Origin: Desulfocapsa sp.
GTDB taxonomy: Bacteria; Desulfobacterota; Desulfobulbia; Desulfobulbales; Desulfocapsaceae
Assembly (NCBI GenBank): GCA_024763035.1
Contig: JANTGG010000017.1
Span: 1-34,382, forward strand
Direction: 5' to 3'
Length of the DNA stretch: 34,382 nt
The translations under genes were made by a program, and so were the position numbers. The notes beneath the pieces are model-generated. The model was not told where the DNA came from. It made no database searches and saw nothing but the letters and a program-made list of their open reading frames with translations. Below, one piece after another: positions 23,867-32,621 of the stretch. How positions within the stretch are numbered: the stretch's first letter is position 1; every line of letters begins with the position of its first letter.

Positions 23867-25306
23867 TTAAAACTGAAAGTAGAGGAAAGGGTGATACGCC
23901 TGGGCAGCAATGGAGATCAGGCTAAAATACAACAGTACGGCAAACACTCCAATACGACAGGTTCCCGCCATCACCGTACCGGCAGACAGAAACCGTCGTA
24001 GTAACATATCCTTGATTAAACCGGAGAAAAACGTGTACAGAGGCAGGGCAAACAGCAGTCCGGCAATCAGCTCGGTAAATAACAGCTTGTCTTCCGCAAG
24101 CAGAACAAAGAATGCTCCATCAAGCACTCCCCGAACCCCTCCCATAACCTGCAGATAATCCCATGCTGCTGCCAGCGAACTGCTTCGAAAAAGTACCCAG
24201 CCTCCCAGCACGGCAAGGGTCGTATAGAGCCAGCCGAGTCCCTGCTGCCAGACATTTTTCTGCTTCAGCGGAACAAGACGTTCCAGAACCAGGAAGATTC
24301 CGTGCCAGAGCCCCCAGACAATAAAGGTCCAGTTCGCTCCATGCCAGAGTCCGCAGAGCAGAAAGACAACAAGCAGGTTCAACATGGTACGTCCACTGCC
24401 CTTCCTGTTTCCCCCCAGGGGGATATAGAGGTAATCCCGCAGCCAGGTGGAGAGAGATATATGCCAGCGCCGCCAGAACTCCCGCATGGACCTGGAGATA
24501 TACGGATAATTGAAATTTTCCGGCAAATGAAAGCCAAACATCTTGCCAAGACCAATCGCCATATCCGAATATCCTGAGAAATCGTAATAAATCTGCAGGG
24601 AAAAACAGATCGCTCCGAGCCAGGCATCACCCATGGTGAGTTCTTGCAGGGGCAAGTTGAATATCTGGTCTGCCTTGGTGCCGAGGGTGTCGGCGAGCAG
24701 TATTTTCTTTGCCAGCCCGAAGGTGAATCGTTCGGCACCGACCGCAAAACCGGAAAGGGTTACCCTTCGCTGAACCAGCTGTCTGGCAATATCATGATAA
24801 CGGACAATGGGGCCGGCTATCAGCTGTGGAAACATGGAAATATACAATCCACAGTTCAAAAAATGCTGCTCGGCAGGGGCTACCCGGCGATACACGTCGA
24901 TAAGATAGGAGATGGCCTGAAAGGTAAAAAAGGAGATCCCGGCAGGAAGGTGAATGGTCTCTATCTGCCATGGATTCTGACCGGCTGAGAAAAAAACTGG
25001 AGCAAGAGCCGTCAAGGTAAAATGGAGATACTTAAAAATAAACAGCGGAACGAGATTGCAGATAACTCCAAGTGCGAGATACATTTTTCGTCTTCTGCCG
25101 ACACACTGCTCGATCCTGTGCCCGAGAATGTAGCTGACCAGAATGGACATGAGGAGCAGTAGTACATACCCCCCCTCACCCCAAACATAAAACAACAGAC
25201 TGGCAGCAAAAAGGATGTGATTTCTATACTGCTTTTTTCCCAGGAAACTTGCAGCAAGGACCACCGGCAGAAATAAAAAAAGAAAGGTTACAGAACTAAA
25301 AATCAT
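23867..25306 (-). CDS. MBOAT family O-acyltransferase (AlgI type)
   Basis: This 479-residue multi-pass membrane protein has about ten hydrophobic segments. It shows the AlgI core motifs, including FFTFQAISYLIDVYR, FPQLIAGPIVRY, SLQIYYDFSGYSDMAIGLG and REFWRRWHISLSTWLRDYLYIPLGGNR. The presumed active-site His322 lies in LCGLWHGANWTFIVWG. It probably moves an acetyl group across the inner membrane for the AlgJ-like protein encoded five bases downstream. The gene is divergent from a GGDEF-PilZ diguanylate cyclase across a 337-base gap. The ribosome binding site is weak (GGAT). AlgI is used here as a family name only; alginate itself is not implied. Confidence 0.9.
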   Translation of the reverse strand: MIFSSVTFLFLFLPVVLAASFLGKKQYRNHILFAASLLFYVWGEGGYVLLLLMSILVSYILGHRIEQCVGRRRKMYLALGVICNLVPLFIFKYLHFTLTALAPVFFSAGQNPWQIETIHLPAGISFFTFQAISYLIDVYRRVAPAEQHFLNCGLYISMFPQLIAGPIVRYHDIARQLVQRRVTLSGFAVGAERFTFGLAKKILLADTLGTKADQIFNLPLQELTMGDAWLGAICFSLQIYYDFSGYSDMAIGLGKMFGFHLPENFNYPYISRSMREFWRRWHISLSTWLRDYLYIPLGGNRKGSGRTMLNLLVVFLLCGLWHGANWTFIVWGLWHGIFLVLERLVPLKQKNVWQQGLGWLYTTLAVLGGWVLFRSSSLAAAWDYLQVMGGVRGVLDGAFFVLLAEDKLLFTELIAGLLFALPLYTFFSGLIKDMLLRRFLSAGTVMAGTCRIGVFAVLLYFSLISIAAQAYHPFLYFQF

Positions 25307-25643
25307 ATATCATGTATCCGAAACACAAGTAAACAGTTGATGAGGTCAATAGGAGAACCTTATAAGGAGCATAACAATCCAGGATACATTTACCACACCC
25401 GCCGGAATTTGTAAGTAACTTCCATTGCCTTTCCTCCTGTTTATCAGCCGTAATGATACAGCAAGGTCTGGGAATAAGGTTTCTGCCGGAAGTCCACCGG
25501 AAAAAACTGTGCAGCCGCCATCCGTCAAAAAGCTTTTCCCCTCGCTATCCTCACCCCCTAAAGCAGTAAACATGTACAATCTTACAATATTCGAGATATT
25601 TTCCATTCCAATCCCCTTCAATATCTGATAATATGTACTAGTT
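25307..25643. other. Intergenic stretch between divergent MBOAT and cyclase genes
   Basis: These 337 bases should contain both promoters, but I found no strong pair of -35/-10 boxes. A GATAAT lies only 14-20 bases before the cyclase ATG, too close for a normal leader. No GEMM-type c-di-GMP riboswitch core was recognised. A possible small leftward gene (25346-25606) is listed separately. Confidence 0.4.
25346..25606 (-). CDS. Possible small protein (86 aa), unsure
   Basis: From ATG 25606 an 86-residue frame runs to 25346 and has a good AAGGGG site six bases upstream on the minus strand. Its C terminus is hydrophobic (VVNVSWIVMLLI). It lies 39 bases upstream of the MBOAT gene in the same direction. 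I recognise no family. The frame stays open upstream into the antisense of the cyclase gene, so it could be chance; the ribosome binding site is the main support. Confidence 0.3.
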   Translation of the reverse strand: MENISNIVRLYMFTALGGEDSEGKSFLTDGGCTVFSGGLPAETLFPDLAVSLRLINRRKGNGSYLQIPAGVVNVSWIVMLLIRFSY

Positions 25644-26825
25644 ATGACAATTTCAAGAACTCCCACACCGGTCAACGCCAGTCTCCTGCAGCGGGAAATC
25701 CTTACAGCTCTAAGCAGTTCTCCCGGGGACAGTACTTTGCAGTGCAGCAAACTCAAACCTCTCTTCAGTAAAAACAGGGAAGAGACGTGCCAGATCATCC
25801 TCCACAATCTCGTACAGCTTAACTTTCCCCCCGAAGATGCCTGTACCCACTGGAATGCAATCGTGAAGCATGCCCGCACACTGGAAAGCAGTCTGAACCG
25901 AAAAGTAGGACTGACGACAGCAGCCTGCGATTACTTCAGTACCATCAATCCCTGTCTGGACAATCCCAAACTCATCGAATTCACCTATTTTGAAAAGATG
26001 ATCAGGTCTGCCCACCATGATTTTCTTACAGGACTCCTCACAAGGGGAGCATTCCACAGCTCTTTTGAACAGGAGATCTCCAGGGCAAAACGGCACAATC
26101 ACAGTGTAACGCTGGTCTTTTTTGATCTCGACGGCTTTAAAGAAATAAATGACCGGCACGGGCATCTTGCAGGAGATGAAGTGCTGAAAGAGGTTGGTGC
26201 TATTATCCTTGCCTCAAAACGAAAGGAAGATGTCGCCTGCCGTTTCGGCGGAGATGAGTTCGTCCTCCTGCTCCCGGAAACAGACAGGTTTATGGCTCTT
26301 CGAGTCAGCGAAAAGATCCACAAACAGATTAACAGCCTGGTCATTCACCACAACAGTCAACCGGTTGCTGTCAAGTGCAGCGGCGGTCTGGCATCGTTTC
26401 CCATTGATTCCAGTACCGGCACTGGCCTGCTGGACTGTGCCGATCGTGCCCTCTATCAGGCAAAAAGCAGAAAAAACCATCAGCTTACACTTTTTTCCAG
26501 GGAAAACAGACACTTTACACGGATCGCCTTTGAGCACAGCGTTCAGGTTCGACTGGTGAAAAATGACAGTGCGATTACCTTCGGTAAATCCAAAAATATC
26601 AGTAAGGGCGGACTCCTGATCTCCATGCAAACCCCCCATGCCATTGGAACGACGCTGGAACTGGAAATACCCCTCAAGGAAATGGTTCCCCTTGTGGTAA
26701 CAGGGAGAGTTGTTCGTCTTGAACAGATCAAACCCGACACCTACGATGTCGGCATTTCCTTTTTAAAGGCAAAAAGCACAACAAACTCCATAGCCAGCTT
26801 TATTCTCCAGCAACTGACCGGCTGA
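25644..26825 (+). CDS. Diguanylate cyclase with C-terminal PilZ domain
   Basis: The 393-residue soluble protein makes c-di-GMP from GTP. The N-terminal region (about 1-125, with LNRKVGLTTAACDYF) is of a type often found in front of GGDEF domains in deltaproteobacteria. The cyclase domain (about 128-280) has DFLTGLLTRGAF, DLDGFKEINDRHGH and the intact active site GGDEF at 202-206. An RKED inhibitory I-site lies five residues before it. The C-terminal PilZ domain (about 288-385) has RHFTR (289-293) and NISKGG, both halves of the c-di-GMP-binding signature. So it can both make and bind c-di-GMP. No ribosome binding site is seen before ATG 25644. The next gene starts 18 bases after the stop. Confidence 0.92.
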   Translation: MTISRTPTPVNASLLQREILTALSSSPGDSTLQCSKLKPLFSKNREETCQIILHNLVQLNFPPEDACTHWNAIVKHARTLESSLNRKVGLTTAACDYFSTINPCLDNPKLIEFTYFEKMIRSAHHDFLTGLLTRGAFHSSFEQEISRAKRHNHSVTLVFFDLDGFKEINDRHGHLAGDEVLKEVGAIILASKRKEDVACRFGGDEFVLLLPETDRFMALRVSEKIHKQINSLVIHHNSQPVAVKCSGGLASFPIDSSTGTGLLDCADRALYQAKSRKNHQLTLFSRENRHFTRIAFEHSVQVRLVKNDSAITFGKSKNISKGGLLISMQTPHAIGTTLELEIPLKEMVPLVVTGRVVRLEQIKPDTYDVGISFLKAKSTTNSIASFILQQLTG

Positions 26826-26843
26826 GCGAAGGAGAGTACGCAA

Positions 26844-28979
26844 ATGGCTTCAAAAGATGATCAGCAGCTTTCAGAACTCCTCTCCCGCCTGCAAATCGCC
26901 CTGAAAAACATCCGGCTCTATCCATCCGGACACGATGTTGTGCAGGCAAGAACCGGCGCTGCCCATACCTTCCTTGTCCAGCTGCTGGCAAAGAAAAAAG
27001 TTCTCCTCTTCGGTGTTGCACGGGATACCATAACCTATGGCGGACAGTCCATAGGGGAGCAAGTTGCCGCCTGTACCGCCTTTGCTAAAATCCTCAGCCG
27101 TCACGATATCGCCTCCGTCACTTTTTCCCTTGGAGTCAGCCAGCACTCACTTTTTTCTTTCCTCAAGGCAATAGGCGTTCCTCCGGAACATAAACAGACG
27201 GACAAAACATTACAGGAGGAACTGAACTCTCAACAGGTCTCTCATATTGAAATAGAAACGGTCAACTACAACTATTTCGATCGTCTGCACGGCAAAGACG
27301 GTAGCGCAAAACAAAACAGCAGGCTGACCTGGCTCACATTTGCAAAAAAACTGACAAGCGGCAACCTCAGCAGCCTTGGAGACAGCCTTGAGCAGGGAAT
27401 AGGCATCGGCGGCGACACCACTGCTCCCGAAGCACTGGCAGCGGCGATTAATGCCCAGGCAGACAAACAACCGGAAATTATCCAGGAGTTCTCACTCCTT
27501 CTTGATGAAATGCTGAAGAACCCGCAGGAGCAGTCCTCCCCGTCATCCTTTGGCGGCAGAGAGTTGAACACAATTCTCACATCACTGAACCCAAAACTCC
27601 GTGAACAGTTCCTGCAGACAACCATTAAATGCTGTGACCAGAACCAGCAGCAGACTGATCCGGAAGAGATCTTTGAAAATTTTTCCGATACGCTGGTGCT
27701 GGACATGATGCAGCAGGTTAATCAAAAAGGGGTTGCCGTTTCTCCGGCACTGCTTCAGCTCATCAACAAACTCTCGCAAATACGATTTACCCCGGAATCA
27801 ACTCCGGTACCCAACCTGTCTGAAGAGCAGGTCAGTTCCACCCTGGAATCAAGAAAGTATCAGCAGTTTGTGGGTAAAGACTACCACGACACCCTTGAGA
27901 GACTCTCCACCACTGATGCCTCTGCCAAAAATGCCGCCCCCGAAGGATTTTCCATTGGATTGCACCTGCCGAGCATGGAAGAGGAACATCTCAACAGCCA
28001 GCTGGTGCAAGCCATCCTGATTTTTATGGAAGATGCTGAAGATGAGGAGTACAAGCAGCTGGCAGAGAAACTGATGAGTTTCACCTTTCAGCTCCCTGAG
28101 AGCGGAGCGTACAACCTTCTCCATATTATTGCGGAAACCCTTGTCCGCCACCAGACTGAAAAGAACTCTGCGACCTCCAGAGATACGGCAAAAAATTGTC
28201 TGCAGGAGCTCACAGCACCTGACTTTCTGGACTATATCCACATCTCCCTGAAGGAGGCAACAGAGCAAAAGATTAAAGAGGCCACCGCCTTTCTATTGAT
28301 CCTCGGTCCGGCTATCCTCAAACGGCTGTTGAAACGATTCTCAATGCAGAGAACCATCAGTGAAAATGATCCGCTGGTAACCATTTTCAAGGCGCACCGT
28401 GTAAAAACCCTGACACTTATCTTCACCGCCATCCCAAAAGAAAAGGTAACGGTTATTCTCCGACTCCTTACATTGGTCTCCTACCTGGGTACCGACGGAC
28501 TTGCCCGTATCCTGCATACTTTACTGGATCATTATGATTCCGAGGTACGTACCAGGGCAATGGACCTCCTCCTGCCCCTCCATGATGAAACGGCAATAAA
28601 ACGACTGCAGTCCCAGCTGACCTCAAAAGATGATCAAGTGGTTGACGCAGCCATTGAACTCTGTAGCCTGCATAACGTACCGCAATGTACTTCGGAACTG
28701 ATAAAACTTCTAACACCACACCTCCTAAAAAAATCCGGCGTTGAAAGAAACAGAAAACTGCTTATTATATTAGGAAAAATTGGTAACAAACAGGCCCTTC
28801 CGGTTATTGAAGAAATTGCCATGGCCAAATGGATGTTCAATCAGGAGCTGATAACTAATATGAAACAGGTTCTCTATTACTCACTCAAAGGATATCGCCC
28901 GGAAGATCGAATGAAGCTGGTGAAACTGGGATTAAACTCTCCCGATGAAAAAATTCGACATATATGCAGCAGTCTTTAA
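26844..28979 (+). CDS. HEAT-repeat protein with N-terminal domain shared with the adjacent HD-GYP protein
   Basis: This 711-residue soluble protein has no known catalytic motif. The N-terminal domain (about 1-125) contains IRLYPSGHDVV, a beta segment, and DIASVTFSLGVSQHSLFSFLKAI. The same layout is seen at the N terminus of the following HD-GYP protein. A long alpha-helical middle follows. The C-terminal 250 residues hold HEAT-like helical repeats (for example GLARILHTLLDHYDSEVRTRA and DDQVVDAAIELC). AAGGAGA lies eight bases before the ATG. Its position between a cyclase and a phosphodiesterase suggests a scaffold for c-di-GMP signalling, which is inference. Confidence 0.8.
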   Translation: MASKDDQQLSELLSRLQIALKNIRLYPSGHDVVQARTGAAHTFLVQLLAKKKVLLFGVARDTITYGGQSIGEQVAACTAFAKILSRHDIASVTFSLGVSQHSLFSFLKAIGVPPEHKQTDKTLQEELNSQQVSHIEIETVNYNYFDRLHGKDGSAKQNSRLTWLTFAKKLTSGNLSSLGDSLEQGIGIGGDTTAPEALAAAINAQADKQPEIIQEFSLLLDEMLKNPQEQSSPSSFGGRELNTILTSLNPKLREQFLQTTIKCCDQNQQQTDPEEIFENFSDTLVLDMMQQVNQKGVAVSPALLQLINKLSQIRFTPESTPVPNLSEEQVSSTLESRKYQQFVGKDYHDTLERLSTTDASAKNAAPEGFSIGLHLPSMEEEHLNSQLVQAILIFMEDAEDEEYKQLAEKLMSFTFQLPESGAYNLLHIIAETLVRHQTEKNSATSRDTAKNCLQELTAPDFLDYIHISLKEATEQKIKEATAFLLILGPAILKRLLKRFSMQRTISENDPLVTIFKAHRVKTLTLIFTAIPKEKVTVILRLLTLVSYLGTDGLARILHTLLDHYDSEVRTRAMDLLLPLHDETAIKRLQSQLTSKDDQVVDAAIELCSLHNVPQCTSELIKLLTPHLLKKSGVERNRKLLIILGKIGNKQALPVIEEIAMAKWMFNQELITNMKQVLYYSLKGYRPEDRMKLVKLGLNSPDEKIRHICSSL

Positions 28980-28992
28980 CAACGAGCCACCC

Positions 28993-30237
28993 ATGCCCAT
29001 GCCTCAAAAAAAACAGAACGCTGTCCTGCAAAAGCGTATTTTCAACACTCTCTACCTGCTGCGCATCTGTATCACCAACACCCGTCTCTATTCCATCGAA
29101 CATAGCAAAACCTCTGAGTTGATTCAAAAGACATATTCCAGTATCAAAGATGTGCTGAAGATGACACCGGAATTCTCAATTCTCAACATTGACGAAGACC
29201 TTATCGTTAATCAGAAAGCCCTGAGGCCTGAAGAAACGGAACATTTCAAGCTGTTCATCACCATCCTCAAACAGAGGGGCATCGAACATATTACGTTTAC
29301 CGCAGCTGTCAGTTTTACAGGACTTGCCAAATTTATTGCTGCCCTGGCAGCCACTGAAGAAACACCCCTGCCAAAATCTCCTGGAATATCTTACGGCACT
29401 CTGGCAATGAAGCTCGCAGAAAATAAAAAACAGGACCTCTCCCAGGCACCGAAGGATGTTGCCGCAGACAGGGTCGGTCCCGGTCGACGTTCCAATGCGG
29501 AAAAGGAGGCGACGGAACAGAACAGAGAAATCATCAGCAAACTGCAGACACTTTCCAATCATCAGCTGACCATGGCACAAGAGCTCTTTTTTTCCATCAA
29601 ACATGACAAAGATGTAGACCTTCGCGGGGTGCAGGAATCCATGGGAGCTTTTATCAATCTTTTTTCCAGGAACCTGAACCCGCTCTCACTCCTCTCTTCT
29701 CTCAAACAGGGCGACGAGTATACATTCACCCACGTCATTAATGTCTGCATTCTCACCCTCGCCCAGGCGGAAGCCCTTGGTTTCCAGGAACACCACCTTT
29801 ATGATATCGGGATCACTGCCACCCTGCACGATATTGGAAAAATCTTTATCCCCGACGAAATCCTGAACAAACCAGATAAACTGGACAAGGAAGAACGGCA
29901 GACAATAGAGACCCACGCCGTAAAAGGTGCAGGCTATATCCTCAGCATCCCCGAAGTTCCGAAACTTTCTGTGCTGGCAGCCCTGGAACACCATATCCGT
30001 TTTGACGGAGGCGGATATCCCAATATCGGTAAGAACTGGAAGCCCCATATCGTCAGTCAGATGATTGCCATTGCCGATACATTTGATGCCATGCGCAGTA
30101 CGAGACCCTACAGTCATGCCGCATCTGAAGATCGTATCTGCGAAATGCTGCTGCGCGAAAAGGGAACAACATTTAATCCCATGCTTGTGGAAAACTTCCT
30201 CAACATCCTGCAGCGAAAGCGTCCCCGGGACTTTTAA
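28993..30237 (+). CDS. HD-GYP domain c-di-GMP phosphodiesterase
   Basis: HD-GYP proteins hydrolyse c-di-GMP to pGpG/GMP. The N-terminal domain (about 1-125) resembles that of the preceding HEAT protein (TRLYSIEHSK, then RGIEHITFTAAVSFTGLAKFI). A linker leads to the catalytic domain with HDIGK (His279-Asp280) and HHIRFDGGGYP (residues 333-343), so both the HD and GYP signatures are intact. I chose ATG 28993 because it falls after the stop of the upstream gene. An in-frame ATG at 28945 would overlap it by 35 bases without a ribosome binding site. It very likely opposes the cyclase encoded two genes upstream. Confidence 0.88.
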   Translation: MPMPQKKQNAVLQKRIFNTLYLLRICITNTRLYSIEHSKTSELIQKTYSSIKDVLKMTPEFSILNIDEDLIVNQKALRPEETEHFKLFITILKQRGIEHITFTAAVSFTGLAKFIAALAATEETPLPKSPGISYGTLAMKLAENKKQDLSQAPKDVAADRVGPGRRSNAEKEATEQNREIISKLQTLSNHQLTMAQELFFSIKHDKDVDLRGVQESMGAFINLFSRNLNPLSLLSSLKQGDEYTFTHVINVCILTLAQAEALGFQEHHLYDIGITATLHDIGKIFIPDEILNKPDKLDKEERQTIETHAVKGAGYILSIPEVPKLSVLAALEHHIRFDGGGYPNIGKNWKPHIVSQMIAIADTFDAMRSTRPYSHAASEDRICEMLLREKGTTFNPMLVENFLNILQRKRPRDF

Positions 30238-30396
30238 GCTTTCCCCCCTCCCTTCTTCAGTTTCTTATTCCATCCACCTGCCAGGTTACCTGACAATAAC
30301 CATTGACAAACGGGCAAATGCGATGATTAAATAACTTCATAATGATGCTGCATCTGCGTTTTTCTTCCCCGCTCACCATTACAAATGGGTTGCCAT

Positions 30397-32550
30397 ATGA
30401 AAATATCCACAAAGATTATTCTTGTATCTCTTGTTCCCCTTTGTCTCCTTGGGATCATTTCCATTGCTGCATCCATGTATTCAGTCAACACCCTGGGGAA
30501 AAACGAGATTGCCCAGCAGGCAAGAATGCTTCGTCAGGAAAAAGAAGAAAAACTCAGAGACCTCGTTCGCAATACAACTGCTATCCTGGAAGCCCAGTAT
30601 TCTGCTGCAAATGATCCAAAGAAGGTGGCAAGGGCCTACCTTCCCGAACTGCGAGGGGTGATAGAAACGGCAATAAGCAGTGTGGAAGCGGTTTACGCCC
30701 GTACAGATCTTGATGAAGCAGCGAAGAAAAAACTTGCTCTCAACCTTATTGAAAAAATCCGCTACGGGAAAAACGGCTACATCTGGGTAAACAACAGTAA
30801 GCCAACGATGGTCATGCATCCCATGAAACCGGCACTAAACGGAAAAGACCTCTCCGGTTTTGCCGATCCCAACGGCAAAAAGCTCTTTGTGGAGATGGCA
30901 AAAATATGCAAGGCAGAAGGAAAAGGTTCCGTAGACTATATGTGGGCAAAACCCGGGCATGACAAACCGGTGGCAAAGACGTCTTACGTGCAGATTTTTA
31001 AACCATGGGACTGGATTCTCGGCACAGGAGTCTACCTCGAAGTCGCCGAGGATCATTTCAAGGAAGAGGCAAAGAAGTCTGTCGCCAGCCTTCGCTATGG
31101 TGAGGAGGGAAAAGACTATTTCTTTATCCTCGGCAATGACTTGAAAACAGTTATGCACCCCATCAAACCGGCCCTTAACGGTCAGGATATGTCCAACTTC
31201 AAGGATCCTGACGGAAAAAAGCTTTTTGCAGAAATGGCACAGGTCTCTGAGCGGGAAGGTCAGGGGTTTGTTGACTACAAATGGGCAAAACCAGGACACG
31301 ACGAACCCGTACGAAAACTCTCCTATGTTCAGCTTTTTAAACCATGGGGATGGATCGTCGGGACTGGTGTTTATCTTGATGATATCGACAGGACGATCGC
31401 AGCCGCAGAGTTGCAGATCAATAAAACGGTGGCATCGCAACGCAATATGCTTCTGCTGACCATCCTCTCTCTCCTTATCATCACCGTCTTTATTCTGATG
31501 GTGTTTTCAAAGAGAATTTCTGCACCCATTCTGAAAACAAGCGCCATGCTACGTGATATCTCCGAAGGTGAGGGTGACCTCACAGGCAGAATCAGCGTAG
31601 AAACAAAAGATGAGGTGGGACAGCTCGGCCAATGGTTTAACGCCTTTATCAAAAAGCTGCAGGCTATGATCGGTGATATTGGAAATGATGCCATAACACT
31701 GCACAACTCAGTAAAATCCCTCTCCAACCTCTCTGCAAAACTTTCAACAGGTGCCGAAGAGACATCTGCCAAGGCAACCACCGTTGCCACTGCCGCAGAA
31801 GAGATGAGTGCCAATATGAATTCCATCTCCGGTGCCATGGAAGAGTCTTCAACCAGTGTTGAGCTGGTCTCTGTTTCCTTGAGTGAGATGACCTCCACCA
31901 TCGATGAAATTGCCGAAAATTCTGAAAAAGCACGTGCAATAACTGCAATGGCGGTTGATCAGGTCAATAATGCCTCCAAGGAGGTTGAAAGTTTAGGTAC
32001 CTCCGCTCAAGAGATAGGAAAAGTGCTGGAATCAATCACTGAAATATCTGACCAGACAAACCTTCTTGCCTTAAATGCTACCATTGAGGCTGCAAGGGCA
32101 GGGGAAGCTGGAAAGGGCTTTGCCGTGGTGGCCAACGAAATCAAAGAACTGGCAAAACAGACTGCGGACGCCACTGGAGATATCCGGGAAAAAATCGAAT
32201 CCATTCAACAGTCCACCGAGGCCACAGTCACAGAAATTTCAAATATCAACGGTGTGGTCAATAAAAACTCAAGTATTGTCGCCACCATCGCCTCAGCCGT
32301 AGAAGAGCAATCCGCCACTGCCAGAGAAATATCAGACTCCATGGATCAGATGGCAATGGGCATTCAGGAGATCAACGAAAATGTGGGTCAAAGCTCCACT
32401 GTTGCCCATGAAATTGCGACCGACATTGCAAGTGTCAACCAGGCATCGGAAGAAATCAACCGGGATTCTGATGCCGTAGACAGCAACGCTGAATCCATGC
32501 GACTGCTGTCTGAGCGGCTCAGTGGCCTGGTGAAGACTTTTAAGGTGTAA
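30397..32550 (+). CDS. Methyl-accepting chemotaxis protein with tandem duplicated Cache-type sensor
   Basis: This chemoreceptor has 717 residues from ATG 30397. An in-frame ATG four codons upstream is equally possible. Transmembrane segments lie at about 7-29 and 351-371. Between them are two closely similar sCache_2-like modules. Each has a Y-[IF] strand, then MHP[MI]KPALNG, DP[ND]GKKLF, WAKPGHD, SYVQ[IL]FKPW and GTGVYL. HAMP (about 372-425) and the signalling domain follow, with the hairpin tip [21 protein letters not shown] conserved, then [15 protein letters not shown]. The C terminus lacks a CheR-tethering pentapeptide. Ligands of such modules are often small organic acids, but the ligand here is unknown. 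The gene is monocistronic; no che genes are visible. Confidence 0.92.
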   Translation: MKISTKIILVSLVPLCLLGIISIAASMYSVNTLGKNEIAQQARMLRQEKEEKLRDLVRNTTAILEAQYSAANDPKKVARAYLPELRGVIETAISSVEAVYARTDLDEAAKKKLALNLIEKIRYGKNGYIWVNNSKPTMVMHPMKPALNGKDLSGFADPNGKKLFVEMAKICKAEGKGSVDYMWAKPGHDKPVAKTSYVQIFKPWDWILGTGVYLEVAEDHFKEEAKKSVASLRYGEEGKDYFFILGNDLKTVMHPIKPALNGQDMSNFKDPDGKKLFAEMAQVSEREGQGFVDYKWAKPGHDEPVRKLSYVQLFKPWGWIVGTGVYLDDIDRTIAAAELQINKTVASQRNMLLLTILSLLIITVFILMVFSKRISAPILKTSAMLRDISEGEGDLTGRISVETKDEVGQLGQWFNAFIKKLQAMIGDIGNDAITLHNSVKSLSNLSAKLSTGAEETSAKATTVATAAEEMSANMNSISGAMEESSTSVELVSVSLSEMTSTIDEIAENSEKARAITAMAVDQVNNASKEVESLGTSAQEIGKVLESITEISDQTNLLALNATIEAARAGEAGKGFAVVANEIKELAKQTADATGDIREKIESIQQSTEATVTEISNINGVVNKNSSIVATIASAVEEQSATAREISDSMDQMAMGIQEINENVGQSSTVAHEIATDIASVNQASEEINRDSDAVDSNAESMRLLSERLSGLVKTFKV

Positions 32551-32595
32551 GAAGAAAAGAACATTCTGGTATCCAGAAGCAACAGAAGAATCAGG

Positions 32596-32615
32596 ACAGC
32601 TCCTGCTCAAGCTGT
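32596..32615. terminator. Weak bidirectional hairpin between convergent mcp and mltG
   Basis: ACAGCT (32596-32601) pairs with AGCTGT (32610-32615) around an eight-base loop. The following bases are only moderately U-rich on either strand. Its position between two convergent stops supports a terminator role. Confidence 0.35.
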
Positions 32616-32621
32616 TACCTT

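Noticed and set aside
23867-25306. A true alginate biosynthesis locus
   Set aside because: Only AlgI- and AlgJ-like proteins are present; no alg8, alg44, algE or algG is in the window, so the polymer is not identified.
25607-25879. Extension of the small leftward frame to ATG 25879
   Set aside because: That part is antisense to the clear diguanylate cyclase gene; only the part from 25606 has independent support.
27849-28268. Leftward frame of 139 codons
   Set aside because: It is an antisense shadow of the HEAT-repeat gene with no ribosome binding site or family resemblance.
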